Of a stretch of DNA of 64,000 bases, positions 47,114-55,945 are shown one piece after another. The stretch's first letter is position 1, and each line of letters starts with the position of its first letter. The position numbers were made by a program, and so were the translations under genes. The DNA is taken from positions 27,089-91,088 of the IMG/VR virus record IMGVR_UViG_3300032164_000003. One strand, 5' to 3'. The stretch is from a virus. The notes below the pieces were generated by a model, which was not told the DNA's origin, did not search any database, and worked only from the letters and a program-made list of their open reading frames with translations.

Positions 47114-47149
47114 ATCCGCCCGGGTGGCTTTGCGGCTTCCCGGGCGGAT
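47114..47149 (+). terminator. Strong hairpin after the major capsid gene
   Basis: ATCCGCCCGGG and CCCGGGCGGAT form a perfect 11-base-pair stem with a 14-base loop, 27 bases after the MCP stop. Only scattered T residues follow, so termination may be partial; it could also protect the capsid message. Confidence 0.7.
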
Positions 47150-47181
47150 CATTATCAATCCTTTATGTAGGGAGGCCGAAA

Positions 47182-47619
47182 ATGAAGTTCAACAAGACCG
47201 CAGTACAACATGAATTGGATATGGCTGCTCACGAATTGGAAAAAGCTGGGTTTACTGATTTAGCAGAGAAGGTGGATTACTATGCTAACAGACTAATTAA
47301 CGCCGCTGCTGGGGAAGTACCACTACTCCGCAGGGCACTGTCAAGAATTCTTGACGAGTCCAAGCGTAGGATCCAAACTGCTCAACCAAAGGAACCGACA
47401 ACTGCAGAGTCAAAGGCACGTACCGCCGTAGATAAAACACGGCGGGCATCAGATGACCGTAAGGAAGTCTTGAAACGTCGGCTTTTGGAGATTGCAGCAC
47501 AGCGCAAGCAGGCCGCACAGCGTCTGGAAGCCCTCAGGGCCAAAAGAGAAACGCGTACGGAAACTGCTGCTACACGGCGTGAGCGCCGCCAGGAGCGTCT
47601 GGAGCAGAACACTAAATAG
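47182..47619 (+). CDS. Basic coiled-coil protein, 145 aa
   Basis: Not recognised. Nearly all helix: a leading LDMAAHELEKAGFTDLAEKV, a linker, then a very basic C-terminal helix (TRRERRQERLEQ). Could bind DNA or act as a head-interior protein; such basic helical proteins lie next to MCP in some large phages. AGGGAGG lies about eight bases before the ATG. Followed by a clear terminator. Confidence 0.65.
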   Translation: MKFNKTAVQHELDMAAHELEKAGFTDLAEKVDYYANRLINAAAGEVPLLRRALSRILDESKRRIQTAQPKEPTTAESKARTAVDKTRRASDDRKEVLKRRLLEIAAQRKQAAQRLEALRAKRETRTETAATRRERRQERLEQNTK

Positions 47620-47647
47620 CTAATGTTCTAGGCGCTTCTTTTTCATA

Positions 47648-47680
47648 GGGGCGCACCTTCGGGTGCGCCTCATTTTTTAT
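47648..47680 (+). terminator. Rho-independent terminator
   Basis: A ten-base-pair stem (left arm 47648-47657, right arm 47662-47671) with a TTCG tetraloop followed by ATTTTTTAT. The best terminator in the window; it ends the capsid transcript. Confidence 0.92.
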
Positions 47681-47707
47681 ATAATGAAAACACATAACTC
47701 TGACAGT

Positions 47708-47739
47708 AATTAAGTTTTTTGCCCACAAACTACTAGAAT
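47708..47739 (+). promoter_or_regulatory. Weak promoter-like pair AATTAA-N20-TAGAAT
   Basis: AATTAA at 47708-47713 and TAGAAT at 47734-47739, 53 bases before ATG 47793. A relaxed version of the AGTTAA/TATAAT pair. Its place straight after a terminator makes a promoter likely. A TATAAT at 47680-47685, overlapping the terminator tail, is another candidate. Confidence 0.35.
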
Positions 47740-47792
47740 ATATGGTTGATAGCTCATGGTGAGTTATCAAGACGAAACGAAAAGGAGAAAGA

Positions 47793-48443
47793 ATGTCTAA
47801 GGAAAAGAAGGAAAAGTTGTCAGTGCCGGACACCTCACAACGCGGACGCAGATTAACATTGCAGAACTTGTTGGCAGCCGGTTCTGAAATCTGGGTACGC
47901 AATAACTCCGGTAAACTTACCGGACGAGATGCAGGTAACATTGTCGTGCAAGTCGGTGATGGCAACATGATAGACATCGTTGTAATCCCGCCTGGAAACG
48001 ACCCGGTGTGTCTTACCGATCAAGTTACACCGAAGTTATTGGCTGAGTGCATGGACTTGTTCAAGCTCGTGAAGTCCGGAGCTTTGGAAATTCTGGATCC
48101 TGTGAATGCTAATGACTACTATGACCAGAATCAAGAGCGTAAGAAGATTGTAGAGGACAAGATTAACAATCTGCTTACACAGAAGCGCGACGAGGACACC
48201 TCCGGAGCACGTCCAAAGCCGAAGTTGGCAGCACAGACAACTATCCATGTGAATCAAAAGGTCGGGGACATCTGCCTGAAGGCTAAGCACGCTGCTATTT
48301 CTGAGCAAGAAGCTTTGGAGCGTATGTTTGAGCAGGAAAGTGTGCTTACTCTAGACGATTACAACTATATAATGATGAACGGCGTGTTCAATGGTGTAAA
48401 GAGTTGGGCTAAGGAACAGGCCAAGAAGGTTATGGCACAGTAG
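47793..48443 (+). CDS. Hypothetical protein, 216 aa
   Basis: Not recognised. N-terminal half beta-like (EIWVRNNSGKLTGRDAGNIV, MIDIVVIPPGNDPVCL), C-terminal half helical with charged residues. AAAGGAG precedes ATG 47793. Own terminator-promoter surroundings on both sides suggest independent expression. Likely a head or neck protein from its position. Confidence 0.65.
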   Translation: MSKEKKEKLSVPDTSQRGRRLTLQNLLAAGSEIWVRNNSGKLTGRDAGNIVVQVGDGNMIDIVVIPPGNDPVCLTDQVTPKLLAECMDLFKLVKSGALEILDPVNANDYYDQNQERKKIVEDKINNLLTQKRDEDTSGARPKPKLAAQTTIHVNQKVGDICLKAKHAAISEQEALERMFEQESVLTLDDYNYIMMNGVFNGVKSWAKEQAKKVMAQ

Positions 48444-48455
48444 TAGGATTGTGTG

Positions 48456-48481
48456 CGGTGGGGGCCGAAAGGCCCCCACCG
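48456..48481 (+). terminator. Hairpin terminator
   Basis: CGGTGGGGGCC and GGCCCCCACCG with a GAAA loop, an 11-base-pair stem 13 bases after the stop. Followed by TATATTTGA, a short T stretch. Confidence 0.75.
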
Positions 48482-48504
48482 TATATTTGACTTAGGAGTT
48501 TACG

Positions 48505-49236
48505 ATGCCACTGCTTACCGCTCAAAAACATCAATGGACAAAGCAGCCTCCGTATAACTTCTATCACTTTCCGGATGAGCACCTTGTTGGCTGGCAGAAG
48601 TTCTGGGAAGAGATGGATGGGGATCTGGACAAAATCCTGGCCTTTGCAGAAAAGGCTAGTATAGAATGCCCGTGTGAGTGGTTCGAAAGCCTGCACCGCT
48701 TCTTGTTTGGCACCTTCGCAGGAGATGTCAAGCTGTTGAAGACCGCCGCCGAGAAGGACTTCAAGGCGTTCCTGAAGCAGACCGCAGAGAATCATCAGAA
48801 AGAACCACTGAGTAAGGAATGGTACACAGTAAAGGGCATCACACAAAATAATTTTATTGCGATGCTTGAGCGCGCAGCAGAGATTACCGATGTTCGTCAG
48901 GCCGTAGCATTTGTAAACTCTCGCATTCGTGATCTTGGATTCTTCCTTTACAGCGCTTACATTTTGTCGAAGACGAAGGGAAAAAGCGAAGTGAAGGCGC
49001 TCGCTTCTGATCTAAACAAGAAAGCTTATGTACTAGAGACTGACGCAATCGGAGAATCTCCGATCAATGGAATCACCGCTGGGCTGACAGTAACCCATGC
49101 CTTGTTCCCCGGAGACTTCTTTATGATTACAGAAGTTCTTCGTACCGCGTCGGATGAGATAGAAACACTTGTAACGCGCGATCCACGTGGCCATATTGCG
49201 TTCATAAATGATGTTTGGAACGTACAAGTAGTTTGA
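48505..49236 (+). CDS. Hypothetical protein, 243 aa
   Basis: Not recognised. A soluble mainly helical protein with many aromatic residues at its start (WTKQPPYNFYHFPDEHLVGW), a central helix ILAFAEKASIECPCEWFESL and a C-terminal beta part. TTAGGAG precedes the ATG. In head-completion position, so a connector is possible. Confidence 0.65.
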   Translation: MPLLTAQKHQWTKQPPYNFYHFPDEHLVGWQKFWEEMDGDLDKILAFAEKASIECPCEWFESLHRFLFGTFAGDVKLLKTAAEKDFKAFLKQTAENHQKEPLSKEWYTVKGITQNNFIAMLERAAEITDVRQAVAFVNSRIRDLGFFLYSAYILSKTKGKSEVKALASDLNKKAYVLETDAIGESPINGITAGLTVTHALFPGDFFMITEVLRTASDEIETLVTRDPRGHIAFINDVWNVQVV

Positions 49237-49261
49237 CGCAGTATAAACGAAAACGACCAAA

Positions 49262-49504
49262 ATGAAACAGTTCAACACTAATGACTTGAGCCTCGCCGCG
49301 TATCTTATGATGCGCGGATGTCCACTGATGGCTGCGAAGAAGCTTGGCAAAACATTCAGATTTACACTGGACATTGGCGAACGCAATGAGCAGTCCCTGA
49401 AAATAGAGTTTATAAATTCTGAATCGGCAAGATTCGACGCGGCAGTAAGAGATTTGAAGAAGATTATGTTCAGTGGAGGCGTCGTTGCCACAGTCAGTAA
49501 CTGA
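49262..49504 (+). CDS. DUF5659-like small protein, 80 aa
   Basis: MKQFNTNDLSLAAYLMMRGC followed by KTFRFTLDIG and LKIEFINSESARFDAAVRDL resembles the small DUF5659 family: a short alpha/beta protein found in many phages and bacteria. Function not known. It overlaps the next gene by 20 bases, providing its ribosome binding site. Confidence 0.6.
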   Translation: MKQFNTNDLSLAAYLMMRGCPLMAAKKLGKTFRFTLDIGERNEQSLKIEFINSESARFDAAVRDLKKIMFSGGVVATVSN

Positions 49505-50351
49505 TTTTGATGTTCTGCTCAAGGGTCAAACGGAATATCTCACCGCGTTCGTCCGAGATCCGAAAACAGACGAGTTGACCGATGTAATTGGCAACAGCAC
49601 ATTTTCTTTGATCGACATAGCCGACGATTCTGTCAAGTTCACAGAAACATTCGCTACGTCAGGTAGCGCAAATATTATACATCCATCACAGGGGGTTTAT
49701 CAATATAGTTTTAACACGGTGACATATCCTGATCAATATCTTGCTGCATTCCGCTGCGTGTTAGATGGTGAAGTTATAAATAATAATGTATTCGTAAAAA
49801 ATGAGCCAGCTGCGATGTTTGCTTATGCAGCACAGCTACGTGTACAGGTAGACAAGGCACGAAAGTCCGTGTCCGATGATATTGAGAATGTGGACAAAGC
49901 TGAATCGGAACCGTCTACTAAATTCTTCTATGGTTATTCTGACGCCCACCTAATATTTTATCTAGAACGTGGCGCGCAACTAGTTAATGTTGTTCCTCCA
50001 TACACACAATTTACACCTGTTACATTCCCGTGGTATTCTTCCGGCACGATCTTGATTGATGCTGCTACAATTGCGGCATTGGAATCACAGGGCATATTTG
50101 CAATAGACACTGATTATAGCTATCAACTGGGTGGGAACAGCCTTGTTATTGATCACTTTACTAAACTAAATACGGCTCTTACTTCATTAGTCACTAGATT
50201 TGACACAAACCTAGTACGGTTCAAGCAGCAATTTCGCTCCAAAGGCCTGGTCATGTTCCAATGGATGCCGGGTGGTGTAAGAGCCGCGAGACAACTTTCT
50301 GCGATGCCCTCAGGTTTTTGGAGCCGCATGCTAAGTAGCGCATTTGTGTAG
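49485..50351 (+). CDS. Hypothetical structural protein, 288 aa, TTG start
   Basis: The frame is open from GTG 49473, but that codon overlaps the GGAGG, so TTG 49485 (five bases downstream of it) is the better start. N-terminal region beta-rich and Ig-like (LLKGQTEYLTAFVRDPKTDE, then VYQYSFNTVTYPDQYLAAF); a C-terminal helical tail contains repeated Phe/Arg. Precedes the large fibre-like gene and could anchor it; no family recognised. Confidence 0.65.
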   Translation: MPQSVTDFDVLLKGQTEYLTAFVRDPKTDELTDVIGNSTFSLIDIADDSVKFTETFATSGSANIIHPSQGVYQYSFNTVTYPDQYLAAFRCVLDGEVINNNVFVKNEPAAMFAYAAQLRVQVDKARKSVSDDIENVDKAESEPSTKFFYGYSDAHLIFYLERGAQLVNVVPPYTQFTPVTFPWYSSGTILIDAATIAALESQGIFAIDTDYSYQLGGNSLVIDHFTKLNTALTSLVTRFDTNLVRFKQQFRSKGLVMFQWMPGGVRAARQLSAMPSGFWSRMLSSAFV

Positions 50352-50381
50352 CCTATGGAAACATAATGTAAGGTTAATTGA

Positions 50382-52577
50382 ATGGCGACCGGAATTACAC
50401 CAGGCAAACCGTGTACGGTAAATACGTACCTTGCCTATGAGGTATTGGGTAGTCAGTCCCAACAGACTGGCAACAATACTGTTGTGGTGTCCAATACCAT
50501 CCAATTGCTGCCGCAATACTACCTTTTCATAGGTACAAAGTACACTACCTATGTAGGGCGCTGCCTCGTTCTTAATCCTTCGGGAACTCCAACGACACAG
50601 CGCCGTGTAGTTATTTCCCAGGCCAATGGCACAGGTAATACCAAGATTCTGACGGTCAATAGAGACTGGGACACTAACCCCGCCCAGACTACAGATTCTC
50701 TGTATGTTTGTTACGATATGGATGATCTAGAAACTGGCGGTTCTAATACCGGCGTTGCCCTTGGTGCAAGAACTGGTACCTACGACTGGACTGGTGTTCT
50801 GAACATAGGCGATGGCACCCAATACGCTGGCCTTTATATGGGTGCCGGTGAAGGGGCTGATATTTATGACAACGGCAGTACAAACTCGCTGATTGTCAAA
50901 AATAACGCTCGGCTAGACATGGGTTACAGAAATAGCAGCGGCGCGTTCGTATCTGGTGGTATTTGCTTGTACACGCACAATACTGCTGGCGAGCCCATGG
51001 TACAGTTTCAGTCAGGTGCAAAGGGGGAGATTATAGATGCTCTGCACTGGGGCATGCTTGTATCGATGTTTCTTGAAAACGCAGCAGGCTCTGCGATAAC
51101 ATATCGAGGTACAAAGTTTCTTAGTGCAACATACGGCACAACGTTCTTTGGATCGTCGCTGTATGACTGTTCAGTTGGTGGGCGCAGCGGGGCTAGTGAG
51201 TATATTCGATTCAACGCTAATTCGACAGTTGACGGTTTAATTCTTGAAAAGACCGCTGGGATAACTGGAACGAATGACACGTCAACTGAGACGATAACTC
51301 TACGTGATGTTGTATTTGTTAACAACCTGGCATTTATAATCCTAAACTCCAATAAAACGTTCTACGTCATTAATCCTACCTGGACAGCTACTACGTATAG
51401 CAATTTTACCTGGACGACTTCAACGGCTAATTATGTTTATGATCAAAGAAGCATTGATGCTGTAGTACAGCAGGCGACGGGCACCGCAATTGCCAACGCC
51501 AATGTCCTAGTCTACGAGAACACGACCCTGGCGGACTTGGTGCTGGAGACGTACACGAATGGGAGTGGCGTGGCGGCCGGGGTGTTTACCTACAAGAAGC
51601 ACTCGACCAATTCCTCGACCGTGACCTACGGCGGGCACGCGATCCGGGTGGACTGCTGGCTGTACCTGCCCTATGCAGCGGCACAGACTTCGACCTCATA
51701 CTTCAACGGTACTGTGGTGCTGATACCCGATGCTGGAATAGTACAAACGGTCCAGGCCACCGCGCTAACCGACGGGTCGGGAATTACTTGGAACAAGGAT
51801 ACCAATGCATCTAGCATCATAGAGTACACTGCAGGCACCGGAACATTGTCAGTTGGTAACACCGTAACGCAGGCCACTTCTGGGGCGACTGGGGTTGTGA
51901 CGAAGATTGTGGACGGTGACAGCACGGCTGGGACGGTGCATTTGAAGAGCCGAAATGGAACAGCCTTTTCTGGAACCTATGGGTTGAGTGCTACTGCGTG
52001 GAGCGCAACCTACACAGCCAGCACCGAGCAGCGGTTTGCGATCTGGATCGACGGCAACAGCAAGTCGCTACAGACCATTTATGACTACCTGGCTGCGCTC
52101 ACGGCGCAGACCACCCTATCTGCCACTGGTGAACTGATTCACGAGTGGGGAAAACAGTACCAAGTGCGGGCGCTCTATAGTGGTGCGTCTGGTTTCTACA
52201 CAGAGCGATCTGGAACGCTTGGTGTGTTCATCACGAATGCTGGGTCGGGCACGGTGCAGAAATACACCGACGATGCTGGAGTTACTTGGACCCCACCGAC
52301 ATCGGGTACGTTGACAGTTACCTGCAAAAACGCGTCGGGGTTTGCCATCGAAGGGGTCCGGGTTCGCATAGAGACTACGGGAGGGGTTCTTATTTCTGAA
52401 GGATCGACAATCGGCTCTGGGGTGTTTACTGATAGCTACCTCGGAATTGATCAAGCCGTGTATGTGGTTGTTCGGCTCAAGGGCTACAAGGCCACCCGTA
52501 TCTCTGGAAATATCGCAAGCGGAAACCTGACCATTCCAGTAACGCTAATCAATGACAGAGCCGTTGATTTGCCCTAA
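50382..52577 (+). CDS. Large fibre/spike-like protein, 731 aa
   Basis: Beta-rich and rich in Thr, Ser and Asn. Residues about 130-350 look like a beta-helix with regular short strands (IGDGTQYAGLYMGAGEGAD, DVVFVNNLAFIILNSNKTF). After about residue 370 come small Ig-like or BIG modules (VQQATGTAIANANVLVYENT; TLTVTCKNASGFAIEGVRV) and a C-terminal block YVVVRLKGYK ... DRAVDLP shared with the gene at 52885. Base composition rises sharply near 51480, inside this gene. Probably a receptor-binding or head/neck fibre exposed on the particle; no catalytic motif visible. Confidence 0.75.
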   Translation: MATGITPGKPCTVNTYLAYEVLGSQSQQTGNNTVVVSNTIQLLPQYYLFIGTKYTTYVGRCLVLNPSGTPTTQRRVVISQANGTGNTKILTVNRDWDTNPAQTTDSLYVCYDMDDLETGGSNTGVALGARTGTYDWTGVLNIGDGTQYAGLYMGAGEGADIYDNGSTNSLIVKNNARLDMGYRNSSGAFVSGGICLYTHNTAGEPMVQFQSGAKGEIIDALHWGMLVSMFLENAAGSAITYRGTKFLSATYGTTFFGSSLYDCSVGGRSGASEYIRFNANSTVDGLILEKTAGITGTNDTSTETITLRDVVFVNNLAFIILNSNKTFYVINPTWTATTYSNFTWTTSTANYVYDQRSIDAVVQQATGTAIANANVLVYENTTLADLVLETYTNGSGVAAGVFTYKKHSTNSSTVTYGGHAIRVDCWLYLPYAAAQTSTSYFNGTVVLIPDAGIVQTVQATALTDGSGITWNKDTNASSIIEYTAGTGTLSVGNTVTQATSGATGVVTKIVDGDSTAGTVHLKSRNGTAFSGTYGLSATAWSATYTASTEQRFAIWIDGNSKSLQTIYDYLAALTAQTTLSATGELIHEWGKQYQVRALYSGASGFYTERSGTLGVFITNAGSGTVQKYTDDAGVTWTPPTSGTLTVTCKNASGFAIEGVRVRIETTGGVLISEGSTIGSGVFTDSYLGIDQAVYVVVRLKGYKATRISGNIASGNLTIPVTLINDRAVDLP

Positions 52578-52587
52578 AGGAGAAGCC

Positions 52588-52872
52588 ATGCCAGGTAAGA
52601 AGAAAGAGAAGGAAGCGGAGAAGCCGGTGGAGACGGTAGAGCAGAAGATGGCAGCGGAAGCCATCTGCCCGAAGTGCATGAAGCCGGTGGAGTCGCACAT
52701 GTGCCGGTTCTGTGGAGCGACCAAGGCGATCAACGACGCCAGCGGCAACGTGATCTGGATGCTCAACGGCCGGGTGGTCGCCGCCTTCCGCGACGAGAAG
52801 GACGCCTACGTGAAAATGGCCCTGCGCTCCGGAATCCCCGAGAGCGAGTGGCCTCAACGCTTTCGGAGCTAG
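52588..52872 (+). CDS. Small zinc-ribbon protein in the fibre block, 94 aa
   Basis: ATG 52588 follows AAAGGAGAAGCC; the longer frame from 52552 lies inside the preceding gene. A lysine/glutamate start (KKKEKEAEKPVETVEQ), then CPKCMKP and CRFCGATK form a zinc ribbon, followed by a short alpha/beta tail (GNVIWMLNGRVVAAFRDEKD). Lies between the two large fibre-like genes with G+C-rich codon use. May be a fibre assembly or linker protein. Confidence 0.7.
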   Translation: MPGKKKEKEAEKPVETVEQKMAAEAICPKCMKPVESHMCRFCGATKAINDASGNVIWMLNGRVVAAFRDEKDAYVKMALRSGIPESEWPQRFRS

Positions 52873-52884
52873 AGGAGAAATACC

Positions 52885-55800
52885 ATGTCCATTGCAAACG
52901 ATTGGGATGTAAACTACAGCGCGAAGGTGATCAGCCACATCGACGGTGTGCTGAGCTACAACACGGGTGACGGCACACAGCCCGCCGTGGGGCAGATGGT
53001 GCTCGGCGGGACCAGCGGAGCAGTCGGGAAGATCCTGGCCCGCACTGGCAACGCCGCATCCGGCACCCTGACCCTGACCAACGTCATCGGCCAGTGGGCT
53101 ACTGGTGAGCGTCTCTACGTCATGAGCGAGTTGATGTTCGATGGTGTGAACAACACCAACAAGGCGCTAATCGTCGTCGGAGCCACCGTCACCGGGAACT
53201 CCTCGGCCTCGACCATGCCCATCCTGTTCGTCGAGTTCAACATCGACGGGGTGGCCGGGCACGGCAAGTTCTACGGGCGCTCGATGAGCGCGGCCTTCAC
53301 AAACAACGAGGATCTGAAGATCGCCACCCTCGTTGTTGCCGTGGCCGACGGGACCGGAACCGACAACGACGCCCTCAACACGACTACGCTGGTGAACGGA
53401 ACCCTGGCTGTGCCAGGGACCGCCAGCACCAACAACAGCGTGATCATCCACTACGACGCCGGGACCATCGCCGTTCCCGAGGACGCGCACATCAAAAGCG
53501 GATCGGCCGGAGCGACTGGCTACGCCCAGCGGGTGATCGGCGCGGTGGCGACGGGTTCGATCCGGGTTGTGGACAGCGACACGTCCGGGGGCTCCTGGAC
53601 CAACGACCAGGCGCTCCGCATTCTGGATTGTGTGTACTACGATGCGCTGGTGGCCGGGAAGGTGTTCAGCGCAGGCGACGTGATCAAAGCCGCCAACGGG
53701 ACCACCCCAACCGCCGTGGGGCGCGTGCTTGCGGTCATCGACGACGGCGACAACACCGGCAAGCTGATCCTCGCGGGTTTCTCTGGCACCTGGCAGGACG
53801 ATAACGAAATCCACGTCAAGCAGAGTGACGACACCTACGTCAAGTACGGGGAAGTCGAGAACAGCACCAGCAAGTACCTCGACGTGGCCACGATCAACAT
53901 CCCTGGCGGAGTCCGGAGCGTGCAGCGGTCGGACCAGGGAGGGATCTTCCCGACCGGGAGCCTGAACATCGTGCGGAGCGGCAACGCGCTCTACACCTAC
54001 CTCGTGGATCTGTACGATGAACTGAGCGCCCTGGATGATCTGCCTCCGATGGACGGCGACGTGAAGGACCAGCTTTACACCGTGCTCAACAGCTACGTGA
54101 TCCCCGACCTGTCCTTCCGGTTCTTGGAGAAGGGCTCGTTCAAGGACACGGCCAACAACAACGTGTTCACCGGCGTCCAGACCGTGGGAGCCCTTGCCGA
54201 CGTGGGCAACCACGGGTTCTACTACTCCTCGACCAACCCGACCCCGCAGCCCGATATGTACATCGAGCAGAACGGTGCGGTGAACCGGCAGGACTGGCTG
54301 GAGGGGAACCTGGACGTGATGCTCAAGGTCAAGACCTCGACCAACCCGGCCTACATCAACCCGACCGTCGCGGCCCTGGGGCAGCTTATCAACGGTGCCG
54401 CGTTCACTGTCCACCTTCGCCCGTACCGGCGCACCTACGACAGCAACGAGGTGACCAAGATCGGTGGCATCGCCACGGTGGCCCTCGGGAACGCCAAGGA
54501 CCTGAACAACACGACCGGCCAGTACCGGAGCGCGTTCTCCACCGGAGGTGCCGGGGCCTTCACGGTTGGAGAGGAAATCACGACCTCCGGCGGGAAGCGG
54601 GGGGTCGTGACCGCCTCCGACTCCGGGGCCGCAGGCAACGTGGACTACGCGCTCAAGTCTTCGGTCAACTTCGTGGTCAGCGACGTCGTCACGGGATCGA
54701 TCAGCGCCAAGTCCGCCACGCTCGCCACCCCCTCAGACCTCGTGGCCGGGTACGGGACCAACATCCGGGCCATGACCGTGGACCGACGGTTCACGGGCGG
54801 CACCACCACCGGGACCTTCGTGATCGGGGAGGTGGTTACCCAGACCGGCACGGGGGCCACCGGCTACATTTTGGAGGACGATGCCGGGACGATCTACATG
54901 CAGGACGCCAGCGGAACCTTCAACGGGACGGGCCTACTCACGGGTGTGTCCTTGGCAACCAACACCCCGACCGCGACGGCAGACTACACCACCGTGCCCA
55001 AGGACATCGGCGGCGGGGTCGGAGACAAGAACTACACGGCAGTGGTCAGCGCCAACATTACCAACGCCAGCGCGAGGCCGGTCAGCGAGGTGTACGAGTG
55101 GTTCAAGTTCCTGACCAGAGCCGAGAGCTTGCTGCTCCAGGGCGGGCCTGGAGCCACAGCCGGGAAGTACGGACGGATCTACCGGCGGCTCGTTGATACC
55201 TTCGCAGAGGTGCGCGGCGCGAGCCCCTACGGGCTCAAGGCAGGATCCTTGCTCATCGGAGCCCAGGGCGTGTATGTCGAGAAGTACACCCTGGCCACGG
55301 CTGATCTGCGAAACATTCAGCTTGTGGACAACGACGGGAACACTTGGGATCCGCCCAACCTCCAGACGCTGGAAGTCATCAACTTGGTGACTGGCGTGCG
55401 CGTCGCTGTGTATCGCTCCACCGGGGCGGGGTCCGAGAGCATCCTGCTCACGGAGTTCATGGTTGGCGCAGTCGGCGGCGGGTACAACCAAAGCGCCGAC
55501 GCCAACATCAAGGTCGCGGCCAACACCCGCACGGTCAGCCCGCTGCCCAACGACGTTCCCGACTCCGGGGTCTTGCATGTGCTCGACCCCAACGACACGG
55601 GCAACTACCTGCGGTTCATCTACGACACCGTGGACCGCACGACCAACGTGTTCCACCTCACGCAGGGGGTGGGCCAGAACACTATCGGAGCCGTCACGGG
55701 CTCGGTGGACCTCACCGCCAGCGACAACACCCTGGTTGTCCCCATCGAGAAGGAGTCCACCGGAACCAGCGTCAGCAACACCCTCCAGGTAGTCTCTTCC

Positions 55801-55926
55801 TTCCCCCTGTACGTCGTGGTGCGCATCAAGGGCAAGAAGCCGTTCAAGACCACGGCGACGTTCAGCAGCACGGGCGCGAGCATCGGCGCGGTGCTGAACC
55901 CAGACAATGTCGTGAATCTTCCCTAA
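52885..55926 (+). CDS. Very large modular structural protein, 1013 aa
   Basis: The largest gene in the window apart from the intein-bearing polymerase gene, and clearly G+C-rich. It contains several diverged copies of a module with the pattern VGxxVxxxTSGAxGxV then GTLxL: at about 33-70 (PAVGQMVLGGTSGAVGKIL), about 570-605 (FTVGEEITTSGGKRGVVTAS) and about 640-680 (FVIGEVVTQTGTGATGYIL). The C-terminus repeats the block of the 50382 gene (YVVVRIKGKKPF ... DNVVNLP). The middle is beta-rich with DDLPPMDGDVKDQLYTVLN. Likely a fibre or neck appendage. Start ATG 52885 after GAGGAGAAATACC. Confidence 0.75.
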   Translation: MSIANDWDVNYSAKVISHIDGVLSYNTGDGTQPAVGQMVLGGTSGAVGKILARTGNAASGTLTLTNVIGQWATGERLYVMSELMFDGVNNTNKALIVVGATVTGNSSASTMPILFVEFNIDGVAGHGKFYGRSMSAAFTNNEDLKIATLVVAVADGTGTDNDALNTTTLVNGTLAVPGTASTNNSVIIHYDAGTIAVPEDAHIKSGSAGATGYAQRVIGAVATGSIRVVDSDTSGGSWTNDQALRILDCVYYDALVAGKVFSAGDVIKAANGTTPTAVGRVLAVIDDGDNTGKLILAGFSGTWQDDNEIHVKQSDDTYVKYGEVENSTSKYLDVATINIPGGVRSVQRSDQGGIFPTGSLNIVRSGNALYTYLVDLYDELSALDDLPPMDGDVKDQLYTVLNSYVIPDLSFRFLEKGSFKDTANNNVFTGVQTVGALADVGNHGFYYSSTNPTPQPDMYIEQNGAVNRQDWLEGNLDVMLKVKTSTNPAYINPTVAALGQLINGAAFTVHLRPYRRTYDSNEVTKIGGIATVALGNAKDLNNTTGQYRSAFSTGGAGAFTVGEEITTSGGKRGVVTASDSGAAGNVDYALKSSVNFVVSDVVTGSISAKSATLATPSDLVAGYGTNIRAMTVDRRFTGGTTTGTFVIGEVVTQTGTGATGYILEDDAGTIYMQDASGTFNGTGLLTGVSLATNTPTATADYTTVPKDIGGGVGDKNYTAVVSANITNASARPVSEVYEWFKFLTRAESLLLQGGPGATAGKYGRIYRRLVDTFAEVRGASPYGLKAGSLLIGAQGVYVEKYTLATADLRNIQLVDNDGNTWDPPNLQTLEVINLVTGVRVAVYRSTGAGSESILLTEFMVGAVGGGYNQSADANIKVAANTRTVSPLPNDVPDSGVLHVLDPNDTGNYLRFIYDTVDRTTNVFHLTQGVGQNTIGAVTGSVDLTASDNTLVVPIEKESTGTSVSNTLQVVSSFPLYVVVRIKGKKPFKTTATFSSTGASIGAVLNPDNVVNLP

Positions 55927-55945
55927 GCCGTAGCGAGGTGCCTGC

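Noticed and set aside
46203-47114. Minus-strand frame of 303 codons across the capsid gene
   Set aside because: Antisense to a clear MCP; no domain and no suitable start context.
53167-54414. Long minus-strand frame of 415 codons
   Set aside because: It is antisense to the 1013-aa structural gene in G+C-rich DNA, where long shadow frames are expected; the product is low-complexity Val/Gly/His/Arg-rich with no domain.
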